From Geosporobacter subterraneus DSM 17957 (lineage in GTDB: Bacteria; Bacillota; Clostridia; Peptostreptococcales; Thermotaleaceae): a stretch of 64,000 bases of DNA. The notes beneath the pieces were generated by a model. The model searched no databases and was not told where the DNA came from. It was given only the letters and a program-made list of their open reading frames with translations. Made by a program: the position numbers and the translations under genes. The DNA is taken from assembly GCF_900142145.1 (NCBI RefSeq), contig NZ_FQZV01000006.1:1-64000 (forward strand), read 5' to 3'. The stretch's first letter is position 1. Each line of letters opens with the position of its first letter. This document shows positions 58,277-64,000 of this stretch, piece by piece.

Positions 58277-60112
58277 CTAATCTTCAAGAATGCGAATTTT
58301 GATGACGACTCCCTTTGAAACAGTAATCTCTATCTGACTTCCAAGCTTTAGATCCTTAAAGTTTTTAGAATCGTCATCATCGTCGTCATCCTCCAGGATG
58401 ATAACTCCTCGATCTACATTATAGGCATAGGTCTTGCTATTGCTTTTTAATACCAGTTTATAGGGGTTTCCCATATACTTTTCTATCAACTCTCCGCCAT
58501 ATTGGGTCTCAACAGTATAGGCATCAATGCGGTCTGCCTTGTCATTATTGGCGGCTACATCGACTTCCATTTCCGGCATCAGATCATTGAGGGCAGCGCT
58601 TCGACCATCGAGGCGGATCACTGCATCCGTATTGACCTTCAGTGTTCTCTCCGTATTTCCGGATTTTATGGTGATTTCTTTGGTAGAACGGTTAATGGCG
58701 ATCAGTGTTCCCTTTAGGGTTTCTCTTATATTTCTGGCTAGTATTTCCTGCAGTGTAGTTCCTACCGCCTTTATATCTGCCTCCATACCAACCTCTAGCC
58801 TCTCAAAATCTCTAATACTTCCATCGATACGAATGATTGTTTTTTCATCGACCGTATATACTCTGACAGTACTGCCCGTCTTGAAGGAAATTTCCTTCCT
58901 GTCCCGGTTGATATCCGTAATCTTACTCATATATTTTACCACAGACCCAATTCCTTCTACCAACAACACCTTATCGTTCTTTATAGTAACTTTTACATCC
59001 ATGCCTATGGCTAAGTCTGAAAAGACTGCGCTGCTGCCATTGATCTTTATCTGAGTATCACTATTCATTGTAAACAGCCTTGCCGTATTTCCTTTAGTGA
59101 CACTGATCTTTTTATTGATATTATCGATGGCAGTAATGATGCCTTCAAAAACATCTCCTTCTACAACTGTATCGCTATTCCATCTGATTTCAATTACCTT
59201 GTCGTTCTTGACATAAATTTTTATTTTTTCCTCTTCCTCTAAATATCTTAACGCACTCAATTGATTGTCGATATATACTTTTACATTGTCATCAATTGTA
59301 TAGTACTTAATGCTATTCTGAAGGTTCAATACCAAAATTTTATTGTTATTTCTTATTTCCACTAGGATTCCCTCAAGAGTTTTGACTGCAGAGGATGTAT
59401 CCTTATATTCATCCAGTTTTTCAACCAGTACAGCCATCTCCGCCCTTGTTACAGATTTGTTCGGCTGGAAATTGTTTTTATTGTCTCCCCGCATAATCCC
59501 CCGATCATAGGCTACATAAACATATCCTCTAAAGGCTTTTTTTACTGCTGCTGCATCTTTAAAGGGCAAAGGTTCCTCTTGCCTTGCCTCTGCCTCCCCT
59601 TCCAATCCCATAGCTCTCACAAGATATTTTGCCACTTCTTGTCTCTGGGCAGGCTTGTTAAGGTTTTTCCAGGTCAGCTCTTCATCATCGGCAAGTATAT
59701 TCCAGTTTTTTGAAATTTCAATATACCCTAAAGCCCACTCTTGTGCCGTATCTTTTATCTTGCTTTTCTTCCTACCTTCCTTAATAGCTTTTAACTCCAG
59801 CTGAGCTTCTTGATCATGTCCCAGAGCTCTAAGAATCATAGCCAAGGCTTCAACTTTGGTTACCGGTTTATTGGGGGCAAATTTATCCTCTGTCACTCCT
59901 TTAAGAATGCCTTTTTCAGCCATTTTCTCAATGGCATTGCTGGCCCACTCTACTTCTTTTAAATCTATGAATTTTAAGATTCCCGGAGGCAGTCCGCCTT
60001 TCTTTTCTAATCCGGGGGGAGTAGAAGCCTTGCCCGTATATGCATAGCCAGGCACAAGGGCTATGGAAAGAATCAAACTAAACATTAACAAGAAACTTAT
60101 CGCTTTTTTCAT
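58277..60112 (-). CDS. SLH-domain protein with four repeated beta modules
   Basis: A 611-residue exported protein. The signal peptide (about 1-27, ending VPGYAYT) is followed by three SLH repeats (about 45-235; FAPNKPVTKVEALAMILRAL and FQPNKSVTRAEMAVLVEKLDE are clear). Four or five modules of about 75 residues follow (about 245-545), each beginning GxxxxIxxxxKxIxVxxGNTxRxFxV, for example GIITAIDNINKKISVTKGNT and ITDINRDRKEISFKTGSTVR. They resemble DUF5666-like OB-fold repeats. The C-terminal module contains a run of Asp (EDDDDDDDSKN). It is presumably wall-attached. AAGGAGG precedes the ATG. Confidence 0.85.
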   Translation of the reverse strand: MKKAISFLLMFSLILSIALVPGYAYTGKASTPPGLEKKGGLPPGILKFIDLKEVEWASNAIEKMAEKGILKGVTEDKFAPNKPVTKVEALAMILRALGHDQEAQLELKAIKEGRKKSKIKDTAQEWALGYIEISKNWNILADDEELTWKNLNKPAQRQEVAKYLVRAMGLEGEAEARQEEPLPFKDAAAVKKAFRGYVYVAYDRGIMRGDNKNNFQPNKSVTRAEMAVLVEKLDEYKDTSSAVKTLEGILVEIRNNNKILVLNLQNSIKYYTIDDNVKVYIDNQLSALRYLEEEEKIKIYVKNDKVIEIRWNSDTVVEGDVFEGIITAIDNINKKISVTKGNTARLFTMNSDTQIKINGSSAVFSDLAIGMDVKVTIKNDKVLLVEGIGSVVKYMSKITDINRDRKEISFKTGSTVRVYTVDEKTIIRIDGSIRDFERLEVGMEADIKAVGTTLQEILARNIRETLKGTLIAINRSTKEITIKSGNTERTLKVNTDAVIRLDGRSAALNDLMPEMEVDVAANNDKADRIDAYTVETQYGGELIEKYMGNPYKLVLKSNSKTYAYNVDRGVIILEDDDDDDDSKNFKDLKLGSQIEITVSKGVVIKIRILED

Positions 60113-60264
60113 AATTTTACCTCCTTGCTTTTTTATAGGATTACGCCATTTAGGGAAAATTTGGGTACTATTGAAAAAATTTTTTCTTGTGCCATATTGG
60201 GCACTATCTGCATACCCTATAATTGAGAGAAGATACTCTTAAAATGAATAAAGGGGGAACTATA

Positions 60265-60903
60265 GTGGACGAAAAAAATGAAGCCATGAGAGACAGGGAT
60301 ATTCGGGTGGATCAACCTGGTCCGATACCGCCGCAAATGCCCTCACCAGGTACTCGACCGGGTATGGCACCTGCACCAGATTTTGTATCACCAATTCAAG
60401 CTCCTGCACCTGGAATAATGCCCGGCATGATGCCCAATATGTATCCTACAATGCCAGGTATGATGCCCAATATGTATCCTACAATGCCAAGCATGATGCC
60501 TAATATGTATCCTACAATGCCTGTCATGGATAACGTATATCCTACACTGCCTGCCATGGATAACGTATATCCTACACTGCCTGCTATGGATAACATATAT
60601 CCTACACTGCCTGCTATGGATAACATATATCCTACGCTACCTGCTATGGATAAGATGTATCCTATGCCAGGCTGCATCCCTCCAGGAGTCTCACCAATGC
60701 CCGGAACCCTTCCGGCTACAGGAATGATGCCTCATATGGATTGTCTCCACTCTGTACAGCCGCCTACTCCTGACATGCTGCCAGTAGCAGAGGACGAGAG
60801 GACACTGTGTTACATGGAGCACATGCATAAACACAGAGCTCATCTTCATGAGGCAGAGGCTGCTAAGTTGAAAGCTATGCAGTGTTTAGTAAAGTGTAAA
60901 TAA
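60265..60903 (+). CDS. Met/Pro-rich tandem-repeat protein, coat-like
   Basis: About 212 residues from a GTG preceded by AAAGGGGG; an upstream ATG at 60244 is a weaker choice. The first 50 residues are Pro-rich. Eight tandem repeats follow, three of 11 residues (MPGMMPNMYPT) and five of 10 (LPAMDNVYPT). The C-terminal part has a Cys-containing segment (PGCIPPGVSP), then a charged helical end (EHMHKHRAHLHEAEAAKLKA). No signal peptide or membrane segment. Composition recalls proteins of spore coats or of insoluble structural layers, but I do not recognise the family. Confidence 0.75.
   Translation: MDEKNEAMRDRDIRVDQPGPIPPQMPSPGTRPGMAPAPDFVSPIQAPAPGIMPGMMPNMYPTMPGMMPNMYPTMPSMMPNMYPTMPVMDNVYPTLPAMDNVYPTLPAMDNIYPTLPAMDNIYPTLPAMDKMYPMPGCIPPGVSPMPGTLPATGMMPHMDCLHSVQPPTPDMLPVAEDERTLCYMEHMHKHRAHLHEAEAAKLKAMQCLVKCK
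60418..60666 (+). repeat. In-frame tandem repeat array, three 33-bp and five 30-bp units
   Basis: Units start at 60418, 60451 and 60484 (33 bp each), and at 60517, 60547, 60577, 60607 and 60637 (30 bp each). Neighbouring 30-bp units differ by very few bases, indicating recent expansion. The copy number is likely to vary between strains. Confidence 0.9.
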
Positions 60904-60906
60904 AGA

Positions 60907-60942
60907 TTAGAGGCTTTTCGAAATCTATCGAAGAGCCTCTAA
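60907..60942. terminator. Terminator between convergent genes
   Basis: TTAGAGGCT and AGCCTCTAA, extended by TTCGA/TCGAA, just after the Met/Pro-rich protein gene and followed on the plus strand by CTTTTTAT. Confidence 0.75.
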
Positions 60943-60959
60943 CTTTTTATCTAATTGCT

Positions 60960-61529
60960 TTAAAAAAAAACTTCTAATTCTCGATGCACCTGCTCTGGAG
61001 CTCTTTGATAATTGAATTCATCGGCATAGATTCTCAAACGCCTTACCCGATCTTCATCAGAGGTCATATAGACACGGTTTATATCGGGAGCGATTTGTCT
61101 AATTCTGGCTGCAATTTCTGATTGCAGTCCCTTCATGTTAGTGATCTCAATATTCTCTTCTGTTTCTATGCCTACATAGGCTGTATCTTCAACCAGAATA
61201 ACCACAGCGTTGCGTATTCCTTCCATGGCCTCTATATTGGTTTCTATAGTAACCCTCGCTGTATCCATAGGCATATTATCGTAGTTAATATCGCTTTCAC
61301 GGTTATCTCCTACGACTTCGTCCTGGGGAACCAATCTTTGATCCGGAGTGGTTCTATCAGCAGCCAGATTTCTCTCCTCTGTTCCTAAATCTTCAGCCCG
61401 CTGCTGGTCGATATCTGTCCGGTCTCTTTGCGGTAAAGGCCGTTGGGCCGGTCTACAACCGATTATTCCTAGTGATCCGAAAAGCACAAAAGCCAAAAGC
61501 ATGGAAATGAGCTTAATCTTTTTTAACAA
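60960..61529 (-). CDS. YhcN/YlaJ-family sporulation lipoprotein, second member
   Basis: About 189 residues. The signal peptide ends in the lipobox GIIGC (Cys25), followed by an Arg/Gln/Asp-rich linker and the YhcN/YlaJ domain (about 90-180; IEAMEGIRNAVVILVEDTAY and IRQIAPDINRVYMTSDEDRV). I favour the TTG at 61529, which is seven bases from GGAG. An ATG at 61535 is only one base from it. The same fold and linker style as the lipoprotein at 45957 suggests an old duplication. Confidence 0.85.
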   Translation of the reverse strand: MLKKIKLISMLLAFVLFGSLGIIGCRPAQRPLPQRDRTDIDQQRAEDLGTEERNLAADRTTPDQRLVPQDEVVGDNRESDINYDNMPMDTARVTIETNIEAMEGIRNAVVILVEDTAYVGIETEENIEITNMKGLQSEIAARIRQIAPDINRVYMTSDEDRVRRLRIYADEFNYQRAPEQVHRELEVFF

Positions 61530-61760
61530 AGCCATTCTCCTTTCTATCCTCTTTTGTGTTTCACCTCACATTGTTAGTTTTTGAGATTTTTCTTTTAATA
61601 TGGTTTGTATTTTTATCAAAAACTTATAGTTTTTCACTTGATTAGGAAATTATACTATTGATTTTATAAAATTCTTTGAAATTTAGTCACACTTTTTTTG
61701 TGACTCCATATGATGTAATATACTGTAAATTTTTATAAATTTAAAATGGAGGGTACATGT

Positions 61761-61952
61761 ATGAGTGAATCTAAAAAAGGATTATTAGGCAGCTTTGCTG
61801 ATGATTCTTCACTATTATTCTTTTTCTTGCTGCTCGTCGTGTTCTTCGGCGGTGATCTTTTCAGCGGTGGTTTCGGTGATGACTCCTCACTATTGTTCTT
61901 CTTCCTGCTGTTAGTTATTTTCTTTTTTAATTTCGGTGGATTTAGGTATTGA
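61761..61952 (+). CDS. Small Phe/Leu-rich protein with an internal duplication
   Basis: A 63-residue product from an ATG preceded by GGAGGG. Two almost identical halves of about 26 residues each contain DDSSLLFFFLLLV followed by Phe- and Gly-rich sequence (FFGGDLFSGGFG, then FFFNFGGF). Each half could be a membrane helix. A terminator follows closely, so it is a monocistronic gene. Similar short Phe-rich proteins occur in spore-forming Clostridia. Function not known; sporulation is a guess based on the neighbours. Confidence 0.78.
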   Translation: MSESKKGLLGSFADDSSLLFFFLLLVVFFGGDLFSGGFGDDSSLLFFFLLLVIFFFNFGGFRY

Positions 61953-61965
61953 TCTATCGGAATAT

Positions 61966-61988
61966 ACTGTCCTCGGGACAGTTTTTTC
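61966..61988 (+). terminator. Terminator of the Phe-rich small protein gene
   Basis: ACTGTCC-tcg-GGACAGT followed by a U-run. Confidence 0.88.
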
Positions 61989-62035
61989 TTTTGTGCAAAA
62001 AAAAATAGAACCCTATGGAGAGTCCTATTTACGAT

Positions 62036-62854
62036 CTATAGCTTAAAGGTTCCTACAATTTTGTATTCCTTGGGTATTCCATAGAATGCACGAAGATCTT
62101 CCCTTCCTTCAACATCCCATACACCACTAATGCCTTCTTCATGGGCAGCCTTCTCAAAGTACAGCATTACGATCCCTGCATCCAGCTCCATGCTTTCCCC
62201 ATCCTCGCAAAAGAGAGTAAGAATCACCTGATCCTTATCTAGAATAAATCTCCAGGGTTGTTTGTTTCCCCAGGAGGGTGCATATCGTGCGTAGTAAAAT
62301 ATATTTACCAAGGCTCTGTTCTCCAGTTCTTCTATGGTCGAAAGCCTTCCCCAACGTCCTGAAAAGATTAAGTCCTCAATTCCCAGGCGGCTGGCCTTAG
62401 GAGAAGTGTCTTTTTTAAAAATCCCTTTATATTGGTATCCTACTGCGGCAAAGGCTGTTACCACATCTTCACTTTCTATGCCAAGTACTTCTTTTATAGC
62501 ACTCTGATCCTCTATACTCAGCCAGCAGGTTCCCAAGCCTAATTCCCAAGCCTTTAACCGAAGCAGCTCCATTATATAACCGCTGTTTTCCAAATATCCT
62601 GGAAATTCCTTTGAGGTAATTACCAAATAATGAGGAGCCTCTACCATCTTTCCATAATATCCGGCTTTGCCGGATAAATGCTGATATATCTCCTGTCCCT
62701 GGTCTACAAAGAGTATAGATATATTTCTCCCTTTAGCGATTCCCCTGGCCTCTTTTCCTGCATGAACCAATTCTTCGATCTTCTCATGCTCTACAGCCTG
62801 TTTCTTATAATCCCGAATAGTTCTAAAATCTTCTATTAGTTTTGAAAATTTCAT
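62036..62854 (-). CDS. Nitroreductase-family protein (TM1586 type)
   Basis: A 272-residue flavoprotein-like product made of two related halves, as in the TM1586 subgroup. The N-terminal FRTIRDYKKQAVEHEKIEELV, the YIMELLRLKAWELGLGTCWL stretch and the C-terminal ARYAPSWGNKQPWRFIL (FMN-binding part) are recognisable. Electron donor and substrate are unknown. AAGGAGG precedes the ATG. It lies before, and on the opposite strand to, cooS. Confidence 0.85.
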   Translation of the reverse strand: MKFSKLIEDFRTIRDYKKQAVEHEKIEELVHAGKEARGIAKGRNISILFVDQGQEIYQHLSGKAGYYGKMVEAPHYLVITSKEFPGYLENSGYIMELLRLKAWELGLGTCWLSIEDQSAIKEVLGIESEDVVTAFAAVGYQYKGIFKKDTSPKASRLGIEDLIFSGRWGRLSTIEELENRALVNIFYYARYAPSWGNKQPWRFILDKDQVILTLFCEDGESMELDAGIVMLYFEKAAHEEGISGVWDVEGREDLRAFYGIPKEYKIVGTFKL

Positions 62855-63034
62855 GGGTCAGCCTCCTTTTTTTCTACATCTATGCTAAATAGATATCCTT
62901 TTTTTTTATTTTTAAACCTTTTCCGATCTTCATTTTTTCTATTAGAAAATCACTTAATTCATACATACTATTTCCTACAGATGTAAAAAATATTTCATGA
63001 ATATTAGAATAGCAGAAGAAGGGGAGGAATTTTA

Positions 63035-64000
63035 GTGTCAGATAAAGATGTTGAAAAGTCCTATGAACGTAGTGCAGAAAGAATGCGGGGAGATAATAAA
63101 ACCTTTGCAGCAGATTTGACGGATGCAGATTATAATGACCCTACCCGCCACGGGGATATACATGAGCGGGTAAAGGTGGACTATGACCGAATCGAAAAAA
63201 TGCCCGGTATGGAAGAGGTACATAAATGGCAGAGAGAGCATATCAAAAAGGATGACCAATCAAAAGAGGGTTATCCCCTCAATGTGATCATCGACCCTGC
63301 CATGCGGGAGATGTATCAGGTAGTACACGATGCAGGTATGACCAATGTATTTGACCGCTTCAGCCAGCAGCAGCCTACCCAATGCAAATTTTGTATCGAG
63401 GGTCTATCCTGTCAGCTTTGTGCCAATGGGCCCTGCAGAATCAGTTCAAAAGCACCTAGAGGAGTTTGTGGGGTAGATGCCCATACCATGGTATCCAGAA
63501 ACTTTGTCTATCGTCATGTAACCATCGGGACTTCGGCGAATATTTTCCACTGCCATCAGGCTGCCAGAACCTTAAAGGCAGCAGGTCAGCATCCCGAGAG
63601 CGGCCTGAAGATCAGAGATCCGGAAAAACTGAAAAAATACGCAGATATGGCGGGTCTGGATTCCAATAAGCCCATCCATCAGTTGGCAATAGATTTTGCA
63701 GACTGGGTAATGAATGACATCCATGGGCCCTATCATGTTGAATCTAAAGCCGTTGAAGCCTTTGCACCTACTAAGCGGAAAGAGCTATGGAGGCAGTTAG
63801 GCCTATTCCCCGGCGGCGGCTACAGCGAGGTAGCCTACGCGCAAACCCGGTGTATGACCAACTTCACCTCTGACCCTGTAGAGTTCTTGTTAAACAGTGT
63901 CCGGCTCGGCGTTGCCAATGAGTATCAGGGCTTATTCCTATTAGATATCATCCAAGAAATCCTTATGGGCACCCAAGAAATTGCAATGAAGAAGCAAAAT
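63035..64000 (+). CDS. cooS: Carbon monoxide dehydrogenase catalytic subunit (CooS/AcsA), 5' part
   Basis: A reading frame of 322 codons open to the right edge of the window, so the gene is partial. GTG start after GGGGAGG. The N-terminal iron-sulfur region is complete: cysteines at about 117, 120, 126, 129, 134 and 145 in QCKFCIEG, SCQLCANGPCRI and RGVCGVDAHTMVSRN. These form the B and D clusters of Ni-CODH. About 85 residues come before the usual start; they are charged and unrecognised. The nickel C-cluster ligands would lie beyond the edge. The gene would oxidise CO or reduce CO2 in the Wood-Ljungdahl pathway or alone; this cannot be decided without the genes to the right. Confidence 0.92.
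   Translation, partial: MSDKDVEKSYERSAERMRGDNKTFAADLTDADYNDPTRHGDIHERVKVDYDRIEKMPGMEEVHKWQREHIKKDDQSKEGYPLNVIIDPAMREMYQVVHDAGMTNVFDRFSQQQPTQCKFCIEGLSCQLCANGPCRISSKAPRGVCGVDAHTMVSRNFVYRHVTIGTSANIFHCHQAARTLKAAGQHPESGLKIRDPEKLKKYADMAGLDSNKPIHQLAIDFADWVMNDIHGPYHVESKAVEAFAPTKRKELWRQLGLFPGGGYSEVAYAQTRCMTNFTSDPVEFLLNSVRLGVANEYQGLFLLDIIQEILMGTQEIAMKKQN

Noticed and set aside
60418-60666. CRISPR array
   Set aside because: The repeats are contiguous, have no spacers, and are in frame in a protein-coding gene. No cas genes are seen.
60396-60677. Minus-strand ORF with repeated GSVGYML/GYILGI units
   Set aside because: It is the antisense shadow of the tandem repeats of the Met/Pro-rich gene. It has no start signal and no independent support.
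63466-63669. 67-residue plus-strand ORF inside cooS
   Set aside because: It is in another frame of the clear CODH reading frame.
1-64000. rRNA or tRNA genes
   Set aside because: No cloverleaf-like sequence with TTCGA-type T-loop and CCA-proximal stem, and no rRNA segment, was recognised on either strand by eye.

Overview
The window looks like chromosomal DNA of an anaerobic, spore-forming, low-GC Gram-positive bacterium of the class Clostridia. Endospore genes occur throughout: spoIIR, a gerA-gerB-gerC germinant-receptor operon, a SipL-like LysM coat protein, a SpoIID-amidase fusion, veg, and two YhcN/YlaJ lipoproteins. An arginine deiminase operon, a carbon monoxide dehydrogenase gene at the right edge, and S-layer-homology (SLH) surface proteins support this. 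Gene content resembles the Alkaliphilus/Natronincola group; that is an inference from gene families, not a match. Most genes lie on the minus strand. No rRNA, tRNA, CRISPR array or prophage was seen.

Layout, left to right. 0.4-8 kb: spoIIR, the ger operon, a nucleotidyltransferase, a GntR regulator and ispE. 8-18.6 kb: a surface-fibre locus, read right to left. It comprises a transglutaminase-like secreted protein, a NarL-type sensor kinase and response regulator, two small exported proteins, an ER-type (Ser/His) signal peptidase on a polytopic membrane domain, a TasA-like protein, a DUF5305 membrane protein and an SLH protein. Four exported proteins share a SipW-type signal end. Two cyclic-di-GMP riboswitches of different classes sit here: class I before the transglutaminase gene and class II, with an overlapping terminator, before the kinase operon. 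This is the most interesting system in the window: c-di-GMP appears wired to matrix assembly at two points.

18.9-26 kb: SipL-like protein and two paralogous YcdB/PepSY-SLH proteins. 26-31.6 kb: arginine deiminase pathway arcA-arcB-arcC and an NhaC-type antiporter, with ARG-box-like sites. 32-34.7 kb: veg with two consensus promoters, the SpoIID-amidase fusion and a cysteine-cluster protein.

34.8-45.6 kb: a sigma-54 regulon, probably for 3-hydroxybutyrate, acetoacetate or crotonate use: reductase, PAS-AAA+ activator, thiolase, soluble chemotaxis-type sensor, GntP permease, CoA-transferase and MaoC hydratase. Four -24/-12 promoters, each with one or two upstream copies of a shared palindrome, tie the genes together. 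A serine recombinase gene sits inside it.

46-56.5 kb: a Fur-family regulator, a DUF3793 protein, two acyltransferase-like genes, a znuABC-like zinc uptake operon with a probable Zur operator and leader terminator, and a metal P-type ATPase. 56.7-64 kb: an FMN glutamate-synthase-domain protein, an SLH protein, a Met/Pro repeat protein, a lipoprotein, a Phe-rich small protein, a nitroreductase and the start of cooS.

Short palindromes ending in CCCCTACA and a TCATTCTGA-type MITE-like repeat are scattered between genes. Some palindromes supply the stop codon of the neighbouring gene.
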